DNA of 12,181 bases from Bifidobacterium breve (lineage in GTDB: Bacteria; Actinomycetota; Actinomycetes; UBA12327): the NCBI GenBank assembly GCA_943332445.1, contig CALQPL010000009.1, forward strand, positions 1 to 12,181. Direction: 5' to 3'. Of this stretch, positions 5,967-12,181 are shown one piece after another. The notes beneath the pieces were generated by a model. That model ran no database searches, had not been told where the DNA came from, and saw only the letters and a program-made list of their open reading frames with translations. The position numbers and the translations under genes were made by a program. Position 1 is the stretch's first letter; each line of letters starts with the position of its first letter.

Positions 5967-7340
5967 ATGGAAAGCATGTCGCCGGTGGATCCTCAGGAGC
6001 CAACCCGGACACATCGACGTATTCGAACCAGCTTTGGCGTTGCTGCCGTCATCGTGATCTTGCTGGTGGCTACGGCACCTTCGCTCCTGCTGCAATCTGA
6101 CCCACCCCCTGTTGCTGTGCAAGGGCAGACTTTTGTTGTCCCCACGAGTCCCGTTGCCACCGTTGCCCAACCACCAACGGATGCAGAGGGTGTAGAGCGG
6201 CAGGCCATTTCAGCAGTTCTTGCCGATCGCAGCGCCGCAGTCGTGGGAAATCAGTCTCAGACCTTTATGGACACGGTCGGTCAACGCGATGTGGCTTTCA
6301 CCACCGCGCAATTGCGCTTGGTGACCAATCTGATCACGGTGCCCTTTAAGCAATGGGACTACACCTTGCTCAACAAGCTTGGAGCATCAGATTCCGCAGC
6401 GCAGCGCAGCCGCGAGAAGTTTGGTCCCAACACGGTGACGTATCAGGTCGGAGTGCGATATCGGCTGGAGGGATTCGCTTCGCCCCCGGTCGTGGTTTTG
6501 CGCACGATGAGTTTTGTCCCTGACGGTGACACGTGGAAAGTTGTTGCGGACACTGACACGGGGCGGTTCCGCCAGCCGTGGGATGTTGATGTCATTTCGC
6601 TCGTCCGGTCAAATGATGTACTCATGCTTGTCCTGGGGAACGCCAAACCATCATCATCGCTGAAGGAGCAGGCTGGTCAAGCGGTGCGGGATGTGACCAC
6701 ATTTTGGGGGACCGACTGGGACAAGCGGGTGCTCGTCGTTGTTCCACGCAGTCAAAAGCAATTGGGAACCTTATTGCGAAAGGACGGCTCGAACTATTCG
6801 GCGTTAGCAGCCATTGCCACCGCTGAGCGCAACGGTGGATCAGGGGACGCGCCCGCTAACGTGGTGTGGGTGAACCCAGCCGGCTTTGCCAAAATCAATG
6901 CCCTGGGCCGTACCATCGTTTTGCGACACGAAATCTTGCACGTGGCAACAGGTGCTGCTGTGCCGAATGAATTCCCACTGTGGCTAGAAGAAGGGGTGGC
7001 CGAATACTTCGGCTACCGAGATTCAGGAGTGAAGCAACAAATCATCGCTTCTTCCCTTTTGGCTGATGCCAGAAATGGTCGCGTGCCCTCGAAGTTCGCC
7101 AAGACGGCAGATTTTGTCCCCACCAATCCACGACTGTCGCAAGCCTATGAAGGATCGTGGTGGGCAGCGCGACTCATTGTCCAAAACTATGGTGAGGCTG
7201 CTTTGATCAGGGTTTATCGGACGGCTCTTGCGCAATCCAACAAGAAGACTGCCGTTGATGTGGCCTTGCGCCAAGAGTTAGGAATTTCCGAGGCCGAACT
7301 GACCTCGTTGTGGCGAGCCTCCATTAAGGATGCTGCCTGA
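5967..7340 (+). CDS. Membrane-anchored HExxH metallopeptidase (peptidase MA-like domain)
   Basis: 457 residues with an N-terminal basic segment (TRTHRRIRTS) and one membrane span (about 23-43), then an extracytoplasmic part: a single-pass protein facing outwards. Residues about 75-215 form an alpha/beta region resembling the accessory domain of similar actinobacterial proteins. The zinc site is in LRHEILH (H321, E322, H325), and the third ligand is probably E342 in LEEGVAEYFGY, the pattern of MA-clan gluzincins with the WLxEGxAEY signature. Later conserved-looking parts are SQAYEGSWWAARLIVQNYG and a C-terminal SLWRASI helix. The natural substrate is not known; the context of a wall hydrolase upstream and a lipomannan-pathway enzyme downstream suggests an envelope role. 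The start is ATG 5967, with ATG 5976 possible; neither has a strong ribosome binding site. The stop overlaps the pimB' start by one base. Confidence 0.85.
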   Translation: MESMSPVDPQEPTRTHRRIRTSFGVAAVIVILLVATAPSLLLQSDPPPVAVQGQTFVVPTSPVATVAQPPTDAEGVERQAISAVLADRSAAVVGNQSQTFMDTVGQRDVAFTTAQLRLVTNLITVPFKQWDYTLLNKLGASDSAAQRSREKFGPNTVTYQVGVRYRLEGFASPPVVVLRTMSFVPDGDTWKVVADTDTGRFRQPWDVDVISLVRSNDVLMLVLGNAKPSSSLKEQAGQAVRDVTTFWGTDWDKRVLVVVPRSQKQLGTLLRKDGSNYSALAAIATAERNGGSGDAPANVVWVNPAGFAKINALGRTIVLRHEILHVATGAAVPNEFPLWLEEGVAEYFGYRDSGVKQQIIASSLLADARNGRVPSKFAKTADFVPTNPRLSQAYEGSWWAARLIVQNYGEAALIRVYRTALAQSNKKTAVDVALRQELGISEAELTSLWRASIKDAA

Positions 7341-8467
7341 TGGGGCGCACACTCGTCATCACCAATGACTTTCCGCCTCGTCCTGGCGGAATTCAATCCT
7401 TTGTCCATGGCTTGGTATCGCGATTGCCGTCAGATTCGGTGGTGGTGATGACGTCGGCTTGGCGCGGTTCCCAGGAATTTGATCAAGCACAGGATTTCCC
7501 CGTCGTGCGGGTGAAATCCAAAGTGCTGCTCCCTGGTCCGCGGGCCAAGCGATTGGCCACGGAGTTGATGAAGCAGTACAACTGTGACCGCGTGCTATTT
7601 GGCGCTAGTGCTCCATTGGGCATGATGGCTCCTGCGTTGCGTAAAGCCGGGGCGGTGCGCTGTATCGGGATCACACATGGGCACGAAGCAGGGTGGACGC
7701 GTTGGCCCATTGCTCGACAGGTCATTAAGTCATTAGGTACCCGCCTCGATGCGATGACGTACCTCGGCGAGTACACGCGATCTGCCATTGCCGACGCGAT
7801 TGGTCCACAACGTGCCACGCGCTTAGTCCAATTGACACCTGGTGTTGACCCAGACATGTTTTCACCCGATATTGATGGATCCGCAGTGCGCGAGCGTTAC
7901 GACCTAGGGCAGCGCCCGGTGATCGTGTGCGTTTCGCGTCTCATGCCCCGCAAGGGTCAAGATGTGCTGATCGAAGCCATGCCCTCGGTGCTCGCGAAAG
8001 TCCCCACTGCGGCCTTGTTGATTGTCGGTGGCGGACCACACAAGCAAAAACTCCTGAATAAGGTGTCCGAACTCGGCCTCACGACGTCGGTGATTATCAC
8101 TGGTTCGGTTCCCTGGGATCAGTTACCAGCTCACTATGCGGCCGGCGATGTGTTCGCGATGCCCTGTCGTACGCGCTTGCGTGGTTTGGATGTTGAGGGG
8201 TTGGGCATTGTGTATTTGGAAGCCAGCGCCACGGGTTTGCCAGTGATAGGCGGGCGCAGTGGGGGAGCTCCCGATGCTGTTCTTGAAGGTGTGACCGGCC
8301 ACAGCGTTGACGGAAATGATGCGGCTGGCCTCACTGCGAATGTGATAGAACTGCTCACTGATCACGCAAAGGCAGGCCAGATGGGACAAGAAGGCCGGGC
8401 TTGGGTGCAAGAAAAGTGGACGTGGAGCACGCAGTTGGACAAGCTCGCAGCTATTTTGGCTGACTAG
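7340..8467 (+). CDS. pimB: GDP-mannose-dependent phosphatidylinositol-monomannoside mannosyltransferase PimB'
   Basis: GT4-family (GT-B fold) retaining glycosyltransferase of 375 residues that closely matches the mycobacterial and corynebacterial PimB' (Rv2188c type), which adds the second mannose to phosphatidylinositol monomannoside on the cytoplasmic face of the membrane. Supporting motifs: TNDFPPRPGGIQS at 8-20 (acceptor-side GGI loop), FGASAPLG, THGHEAGW at 112-119, PGVD at 167-170, CVSRLMPRKGQD at 197-208, GGGP at 230-233, MPCRTR at 274-279, and the EX7E motif E286...E294 in VEGLGIVYLEA that binds the sugar nucleotide. The ATG overlaps the upstream stop (TGATG), and AAGGA at 7326-7330 lies 9 bases before it, so translation is coupled. 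The first residue block and length (family about 380) support this start. The 3' end overlaps the convergent membrane-protein gene by 17 bases. The exact PIM step is inferred by similarity. Confidence 0.9.
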   Translation: MGRTLVITNDFPPRPGGIQSFVHGLVSRLPSDSVVVMTSAWRGSQEFDQAQDFPVVRVKSKVLLPGPRAKRLATELMKQYNCDRVLFGASAPLGMMAPALRKAGAVRCIGITHGHEAGWTRWPIARQVIKSLGTRLDAMTYLGEYTRSAIADAIGPQRATRLVQLTPGVDPDMFSPDIDGSAVRERYDLGQRPVIVCVSRLMPRKGQDVLIEAMPSVLAKVPTAALLIVGGGPHKQKLLNKVSELGLTTSVIITGSVPWDQLPAHYAAGDVFAMPCRTRLRGLDVEGLGIVYLEASATGLPVIGGRSGGAPDAVLEGVTGHSVDGNDAAGLTANVIELLTDHAKAGQMGQEGRAWVQEKWTWSTQLDKLAAILAD

Positions 8468-9905
8468 TTTTCGCTGCCGGCGCTTGGAGCAATACGTAAT
8501 CTTGATCGGTCAGCAGAAGTTTCCATTGCTGATGATTGGTGAGTTCGTACGTAAGTGCGGTGTCCTTGCCTAGGACGGCGAAGTTGGGCTGGACTTGTGT
8601 GAGCAATCCCTGCCAGTCACCTTCAAGTCTTTCGGCCTTGATGTAGCGATCAATGTACGGGCCACCGTCGCGATCTGCTCGACCATCGATGGCTAACTTG
8701 ATGCCCTTGCCACCGAAAGCGGCGAGCACCCCGGAGGAGTTGTAAGTATTCAAGACGCGTTTCGGGCCGGCAATGCTCGATAGTTTCGTTGCGATGGTGA
8801 GTGGCTTTGCTTTGGCCAAGGGATCGACCTGTGCGGTGAGCCACAGCCCACCCATGAGGGTCACGCTGATCAGGCCGATGGCCACAATCGCTAGGGACTT
8901 CTTCTCCGAGGGTGACACTGGCCGAGAGCGCAGGGGGTCAAGCGTGCTGAGAGTGGCGGCGGCCAAGGGTGCCAGCAGGATCGTCGCCGGCAGAACATTG
9001 CGAAAGGCCGATGCGCCAAAGACAAACAGAGCAAGCACGAACAGCAGTTGAGACCAGGGCACCGGCTCGCGTCGACGGATCCACGTGCCCACCGTGAGGG
9101 CGATGATGGCGAGGAAGCCCATGGTGATGGTTGACCACACTGTGGCCGGCTGCCATTCGGCAATGTTGGCGGTGGCGGCCTTGAATTGAAAGGGGATCAC
9201 CAAGCTGGTCAGACCGAGGGGAGTGATGCATCCGGCAATTAATGACAATGCCGAAAGTTTGGCTGCCGTGAATGCCAGCGATCGCTTGTCCTGTGATCGG
9301 TCCAGGACACAACCGATAGCGATAATCGCAAATAGTGCTGGGGCTAGCACCCACATTCCATGCAGGTTGGCCCATACGATGACGATCGGGACGACGACAA
9401 ACCACCGAGGTGCGTGACCAGCAACGAGCAGATCAAAGGCAACGGCGCTGAGCCAAATCAAAGCAATCAGCGAAGCCAGTAGTGGGCGTTCTTGAAAAAG
9501 ATAGGAAACGGGAATCAAGCTGAGAGTAAAAACGATGAGAACCGCCGCTGGCGTTGCCCGCTTGAGCAACATCAGCGCGTAGGCCGTCAGGAATACCACT
9601 ACGAGTGCGGTGCGCAGCCAGATGATTCCCGCCCACCCTGCAGCAGCGTGCACACCAGCCATGACGACTTCAAAGAGCCATTGCGTGGTTTGCCACGAGG
9701 CGTCAAAGGTGGACCAGGAGTTACCTAGGTTCGCAACGGTTTGGGTATCGAGGATTTCCTGGCCGATAAGGACATGCCAGTAGGTGTCGATATCGGTGAT
9801 GGGCCCGATGGTGAGGGCAAAGGTGGCAATGCCCACCGCGATGAGCGCTAAATGCGCTAGTTGTAGGGGTGCTCGCTGAGATGTCGCCTGGTCGTCGCTA
9901 GACAC
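8451..9905 (-). CDS. Polytopic membrane protein, GT-C-like glycosyltransferase family
   Basis: 484 residues with roughly ten hydrophobic spans between residues 15 and 360 and a soluble C-terminal domain (about 365-484). The first loop has the GT-C-like signature DIDTYWHVLIG (D38, D40, W43, H44), followed by WQTTQWLFEV; further family-like motifs are QERPLLASL (138-146), WANLHGMW (178-185) and RNVLP (302-306). The C-terminal domain has IDGRAD at 406-411, then WQGLL and LTDQDYVLLQ, a layout shared by many uncharacterised bacterial membrane proteins. GT-C enzymes use polyprenyl-phosphate sugars at the outer face of the membrane; whether this one is active, and on what acceptor, is unknown. The start is GTG 9905; no better in-frame start precedes the first membrane span, and the ribosome binding site is weak. 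It follows the last pilin gene by 44 bases on the same strand, so it may be co-transcribed and could act on the pilins. Confidence 0.8.
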   Translation of the reverse strand: MSSDDQATSQRAPLQLAHLALIAVGIATFALTIGPITDIDTYWHVLIGQEILDTQTVANLGNSWSTFDASWQTTQWLFEVVMAGVHAAAGWAGIIWLRTALVVVFLTAYALMLLKRATPAAVLIVFTLSLIPVSYLFQERPLLASLIALIWLSAVAFDLLVAGHAPRWFVVVPIVIVWANLHGMWVLAPALFAIIAIGCVLDRSQDKRSLAFTAAKLSALSLIAGCITPLGLTSLVIPFQFKAATANIAEWQPATVWSTITMGFLAIIALTVGTWIRRREPVPWSQLLFVLALFVFGASAFRNVLPATILLAPLAAATLSTLDPLRSRPVSPSEKKSLAIVAIGLISVTLMGGLWLTAQVDPLAKAKPLTIATKLSSIAGPKRVLNTYNSSGVLAAFGGKGIKLAIDGRADRDGGPYIDRYIKAERLEGDWQGLLTQVQPNFAVLGKDTALTYELTNHQQWKLLLTDQDYVLLQAPAAKTSQPK

Positions 9906-9949
9906 GGTGTAAACCTACTGTCCAGTGGGAGAGCGAAGAATGCGGGGAA

Positions 9950-10183
9950 TTAGCAGGTGGAGCTTGCGCCCGCACTGACACAAGAGGACGTCTTGTTAAA
10001 GGTGTTCTTTACGCCAACCCCGAGCGCAAAGATGATGGCGACGATGACGGCCGCAATAGCGGCGACCAGCAGGCCATATTCAACAGAGGAGGCTCCAGCG
10101 TCGCCAGTAGCAGTGCTGGAACCGTCGCGCAGATGTCGACCAGTAGTGAAAGTGGCGGAAATCCGCGCGACGGTGTCACGCAT
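9950..10183 (-). CDS. Flp/Fap-type pilin (third in the series)
   Basis: 77-residue type IVb pilin precursor. The cleavage and assembly motif is G30|ASSVEYGLL, with the conserved glutamate at mature position +5 followed by tyrosine, then a hydrophobic helix LLVAAIAAVIVAIIFALGVG. The leader of 30 residues is long and basic compared with its two neighbours. The tail KTSSCVSAGASSTC has two cysteines eight residues apart, the second being the last residue. The helix differs more from the other two pilins than they do from each other. The start ATG comes 2 bases after the stop of the preceding pilin gene, suggesting coupled translation. It needs an Flp prepilin peptidase and Tad machinery encoded elsewhere. 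Confidence 0.88.
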   Translation of the reverse strand: MRDTVARISATFTTGRHLRDGSSTATGDAGASSVEYGLLVAAIAAVIVAIIFALGVGVKNTFNKTSSCVSAGASSTC

Positions 10184-10185
10184 AG

Positions 10186-10374
10186 TTAGCAGCCGACGCC
10201 GGTGCCGGCGCTGATGCAGGAGGAAGTCTTGGAGAAGCTGTTCTTCACCAGAGTTCCCAAGCCGAAGACGATACCCACGATGACTGCCGCAATAGCAGCA
10301 ATGAGCAGGCCGTACTCAACAGCCGAAGCACCCTCGTCGGAACGAGTCATGGTGTTGCGGATTCGGTTCATCAT
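10186..10374 (-). CDS. Flp/Fap-type pilin (second in the series)
   Basis: 62-residue type IVb pilin precursor from ATG 10374. A 15-residue basic leader (MMNRIRNTMTRSDEG) is followed by the cleavage motif G|ASAVEYGLL and the helix LLIAAIAAVIVGIVFGLGTLV. The tail KTSSCISAGTGVGC ends in cysteine. GAAGGG at 10382-10387 on this strand lies 7 bases before ATG 10374, so this start is preferred over the in-frame ATG at 10392 (68 residues), which would put the site inside the gene; ATG 10371 is also possible. From DEG to the C terminus it differs from the pilin at 10557-10724 at only 3 of 50 residues. Confidence 0.9.
   Translation of the reverse strand: MMNRIRNTMTRSDEGASAVEYGLLIAAIAAVIVGIVFGLGTLVKNSFSKTSSCISAGTGVGC
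10189..10338 (-). repeat. Duplicated pilin segment, copy A
   Basis: The coding part of the second pilin, from just after its stop back to its DEG motif, matches 10560-10709 without gaps at 129 of 150 bases (86 percent, counted by eye). Differences fall mostly in third codon positions, as expected of a gene duplication kept under selection. Confidence 0.85.
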
Positions 10375-10556
10375 GGTCGAGCCCTTCGTCATGTCTGGTG
10401 CTAAAAAGCAGGGGAAGTCCGCTCTTGAGCAGTTGTCTTAACCAGTAGATTACGAACAAAATAGGGCTTTTTGATCCCTAGATCGGACGAATGCCATCAA
10501 CCGAACGGTTGATATTGCGCCTAAAACTCCCGGATCAGCCCATAAGGCGGGGTGAA
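10375..10556 (-). other. Intergenic region between pilin genes
   Basis: 182 bases separating the regulator-linked pilin from the next two. It contains an 8-bp inverted repeat (10496-10513), a short hairpin TAGGG/CCCTA (10462-10480) followed on the minus strand by TTTT, which could be a weak terminator, and the ribosome binding site GAAGGG at 10382-10387. The minus strand is AT-richer near 10440-10480, but no -35/-10 pair with good spacing stands out. Confidence 0.4.
10496..10513. repeat. 8-bp inverted repeat in the pilin intergenic region
   Basis: ATCAACCG-AA-CGGTTGAT: perfect 8-base arms with a 2-base centre. On RNA it would form a 7-bp stem with a GNNC loop. It is not followed by a T run on either strand, so it is either a DNA operator or an RNA processing or stabilising stem rather than an ordinary terminator. 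It lies 43 bases beyond the stop of one pilin gene and 121 bases before the start of the next. Confidence 0.5.
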
Positions 10557-10724
10557 TTAGCAGCCGACGCCAGTACCTGCGCTGAGGCAGGACGAGGTCT
10601 TGCCGAAGCTGTCCTTGACTAGCGTTCCCAGGCCGAAGACGATACCCACGATGACCGCAGCGATAGCTGCAATCAGCAGGCCGTACTCAACAGCGGATGC
10701 ACCCTCATCATTAGTAAATTTCAT
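10557..10724 (-). CDS. Flp/Fap-type pilin (first in the series, 55 residues)
   Basis: Short pilin precursor MKFTNDEG|ASAVEYGLL, then the helix LLIAAIAAVIVGIVFGLGTLV and the tail KTSSCLSAGTGVGC, ending in TAA. The leader of 8 residues is minimal and has only one basic residue. The glutamate at +5 with following tyrosine is conserved. It starts 14 bases after the stop of the response-regulator gene on the same strand; the GAGG that overlaps that stop (10737-10740) is the only ribosome binding site candidate, 12 bases before the ATG. This ties the pilin to the two-component operon. Near-duplicate of the pilin at 10186-10374. Confidence 0.9.
   Translation of the reverse strand: MKFTNDEGASAVEYGLLIAAIAAVIVGIVFGLGTLVKDSFGKTSSCLSAGTGVGC
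10560..10709 (-). repeat. Duplicated pilin segment, copy B
   Basis: Partner of the segment at 10189-10338, offset 371 bases, same orientation, 86 percent identical over 150 bases. The similarity ends at the leader-coding part, so leaders and upstream regions are unrelated. Confidence 0.85.
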
Positions 10725-10738
10725 GAACTCAGGGTACC

Positions 10739-11389
10739 TCAGCCGCGGCCTTCAGAGGTGATCAAACCCATGTTTAGGGCGGTCATTAATGCCTGGGCGC
10801 GGTTCGCGGCGCCCAATTTCTCGTACAGCTTGCTCACGTGGGTCTTGGTCGTGGATTGGCTGATGTAGAGCTGCTTGGAGATTTCAGCGACCCCGAGCCC
10901 ATCGGCCAGGAGATTGAGGACTTCGCGTTCGCGAGGAGACAGTTGGGGTCCGGACGGGCTCAGGCGACGCTGCATGGCTTCGGCGAGATTCGGAGCGCTA
11001 AATGATCCTGGCATCGCGACGGCGTGACGGGCTGCCGCCATGACATCCTCGGCAGGCGCATCTTTCGAAACGAAAGCGGACGCACCGTTGTCGAGTGCAC
11101 CGAAGAGATATTCATCGCCGGAATACATGGACAAAACCACAATTCCCAGCGCAGGATTGTTGCCGCGCAGCTCCTTGACCAAATCCAAGCCACTGCCATC
11201 GGGTAACCGAATGTCAACGATGACGACTTGAGGCGGACTTTGCACGATCTCTTTGCGTGCCTCGGCCAACGATCCTGCCTCGGCCAACACGGTGAATTCG
11301 CCACCACGTTCAAAGGCTCGGCGCAGTCCCTGACGGATGAGCTCGTGGTCGTCAATCAAAATCACGGAAGTGGGCGTATCGCCAGCCAT
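10739..11389 (-). CDS. NarL/FixJ-family response regulator
   Basis: 216-residue DNA-binding regulator. Receiver domain at residues about 7-125: acidic pocket D13-D14, phosphoacceptor D59 in VIVDIRLPDGSG, S87 in VVLSMYSGDEY, and K109 in FVSKDAP. LuxR-type helix-turn-helix at about 148-210: LSPREREVLNLLADGLGVAEI, then QSTTKTHVSKLYEKLGAANR, with the usual TxKTHV recognition helix. All phosphorelay residues are present, so it should be activated by the kinase encoded just upstream. AAGGAGG (11398-11404 on this strand) lies 8 bases before the ATG, a near-ideal ribosome binding site. The pilin gene that follows after 14 bases is an obvious candidate member of its operon; control of pilin genes is an inference. 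Confidence 0.95.
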   Translation of the reverse strand: MAGDTPTSVILIDDHELIRQGLRRAFERGGEFTVLAEAGSLAEARKEIVQSPPQVVIVDIRLPDGSGLDLVKELRGNNPALGIVVLSMYSGDEYLFGALDNGASAFVSKDAPAEDVMAAARHAVAMPGSFSAPNLAEAMQRRLSPSGPQLSPREREVLNLLADGLGVAEISKQLYISQSTTKTHVSKLYEKLGAANRAQALMTALNMGLITSEGRG

Positions 11390-11471
11390 GAAGAATTCCT
11401 CCTTGGGGTGAACCTTCGTTCACGCACCTGTAGTCGTTCTAGTGTGCCGGAGGATGGGGGGTTGAGCGAGT
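11390..11471 (-). other. Spacer between kinase and regulator genes with hairpin
   Basis: 82 bases between the kinase stop and the regulator ATG. It holds a perfect 6-bp inverted repeat GTGAAC-CTTC-GTTCAC at 11408-11423, whose edge lies 3 bases upstream of the AAGGAGG site. In RNA it would be a stem with a GAAG tetraloop. No T run follows. It could modulate regulator translation or stabilise the downstream message. Confidence 0.4.
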
Positions 11472-12181
11472 TCAGGCGCGCGAAACGCGCACGATAGTTC
11501 CTCCGGTATCGCGGGCGCCCACTTCAAGGGCTCCACCAATACGTTCGGCGCGCTCACTCATGATCTTGAGCCCGTAAGAGTCATCGCGTCCTTGCCCCAG
11601 GCCTTGCCCGTCGTCTTCAACTTTGATCTCAAAGAGCGGTGGTTGAATCCGGCTGGAGATCCAGATGTTCTCGGCGTGAGCGTGCTTGCGCGCGTTGGCG
11701 AGGGCCTCTTGCACGATCCTGAGGAGTTCGGCTTCCACATCGATACTCAGTCGCTCAGGGGCCTCTTGGAGAGAGAGGTGGACTTGAATGTGGGAACCAA
11801 TCGCTTGGGACCGCACATACTCGCTCAATGCCACATTCAAACTCATGCCCACCGAAACATCGCTTCGCAGGTCGAAGATGGAAAGTCGTAGCTCGGAAAT
11901 GATGCGCGTGACTTCGCGACGCAGATCGGACAAGCCAGCGCTTGTCGCAGGGTCGGTGTGGGTTGCGCCCAAGTCGTCGATCGCGTATCCCAAAGACGCC
12001 AATTCCTGCGCGACGCCATCATGGATGTCGCGGGCCAACCGACGGCGTTCCTCGGTGGTTGCACTGAAGCGAATGTCAGAAAAGAGCAACGCTGCATCTA
12101 GCCGGATCGCGTAGGTACCAGCACTGACCCGAGCAGCGGTCAACTCTTCATCAGTGAATGGTTCGTTGGTGCGTTCAAGTC
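11472..12181 (-). CDS. Sensor histidine kinase, HisKA_3/HATPase type (5' end outside the window)
   Basis: The frame runs open to the window edge at 12181, so the gene is cut; at least 236 residues are visible. The first residues (LERTNEPFTDEELTAARVSAGTYAIRLDAALLFSDI, split here as an end-of-GAF pattern) look like the last helix of a GAF domain. The dimerisation/phosphoacceptor helix follows: ERRRLARDIHDGVAQELASLG, whose histidine is in the HDG motif typical of NarX/DegS-like kinases. The ATP-binding domain has the N box EALANARKHAHA, the D box VEDDGQGLG and the G-rich lid SYGLKIMSERAERIGG, ending TIVRVSRA. No membrane segment is visible in this part; the GAF-like remnant suggests a cytosolic sensor, but the N terminus is unseen. 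A TTG at 12141-12143 is not the true start. It pairs with the response regulator encoded 82 bases downstream. Confidence 0.93.
   Translation of the reverse strand, partial: LERTNEPFTDEELTAARVSAGTYAIRLDAALLFSDIRFSATTEERRRLARDIHDGVAQELASLGYAIDDLGATHTDPATSAGLSDLRREVTRIISELRLSIFDLRSDVSVGMSLNVALSEYVRSQAIGSHIQVHLSLQEAPERLSIDVEAELLRIVQEALANARKHAHAENIWISSRIQPPLFEIKVEDDGQGLGQGRDDSYGLKIMSERAERIGGALEVGARDTGGTIVRVSRA

Noticed and set aside
8938..9405. 155-codon open frame on the minus strand
   Set aside because: Out-of-frame shadow of the polytopic membrane-protein gene; Cys/His/Arg-rich translation without family features.
10375..10392. Start of the second pilin at ATG 10392
   Set aside because: The good GAAGGG site would fall inside the gene and serves ATG 10374; nothing resembling a ribosome binding site precedes 10392.
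10458..10480. TAGGG/CCCTA hairpin plus TTTT as an intrinsic terminator on the minus strand
   Set aside because: Only a 5-bp stem and four T; too weak for a confident call, mentioned within the intergenic entry.
10960..11355. 131-codon minus-strand frame inside the response regulator
   Set aside because: Alternate frame of a gene whose receiver and helix-turn-helix motifs are all intact in the other frame.
1..12181. CRISPR array, tRNA, rRNA, insertion sequence or prophage genes
   Set aside because: No spaced direct repeats, no cloverleaf, no transposase, integrase or terminal inverted repeats were found on reading both strands.

Overview
The window reads as chromosomal DNA from an actinobacterium (Actinomycetota) of moderate GC, roughly the mid-to-upper 50s by eye. 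The strongest lineage evidence is a close match to the mycobacterial-type phosphatidylinositol mannosyltransferase PimB', a DEDDh exonuclease fused to a GIY-YIG domain of the kind found in actinobacteria, and a cyclic-di-AMP (ydaO/yuaA-type) riboswitch in front of an NlpC/P60 cell-wall hydrolase. No species can be named. There is no sign of phage, insertion sequence, CRISPR array, tRNA or rRNA.

Left part (1-4225). A small receiver-like protein and trpD (anthranilate phosphoribosyltransferase) form a tight plus-strand pair. They meet, tail to tail and with a 66-base overlap, a minus-strand pair: a secreted lipoprotein-like phosphoesterase, then the exonuclease/GIY-YIG fusion.

Middle part (4226-8467), plus strand. 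In order: a small CxxC...CxxC protein; a roughly 320-base non-coding leader with a candidate promoter and a well-formed c-di-AMP riboswitch; a secreted coiled-coil NlpC/P60 peptidoglycan hydrolase; a membrane-anchored HExxH peptidase of the MA-like type; and pimB', whose start codon overlaps the peptidase stop by one base. This is a cell-envelope block: peptidoglycan remodelling under second-messenger control, followed by phosphoinositol-mannoside synthesis.

Right part (8451-12181), all minus strand. Transcription runs from a sensor histidine kinase (5' end outside the window) to a NarL/FixJ response regulator, then a 55-residue Flp pilin immediately downstream, a 182-base gap with an 8-bp inverted repeat, two more Flp pilins, and a GT-C-like polytopic membrane protein that converges on pimB' with a 17-base overlap. 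No Tad/Flp assembly ATPase, platform protein or prepilin peptidase is present in the window, so the pilins look like a satellite cluster of structural subunits attached to a two-component system. All three pilins end in the same two-cysteine tail.

The observations most worth following are the riboswitch and its expression platform, the two-component/triple-pilin cluster, and the degenerate receiver protein in front of trpD.
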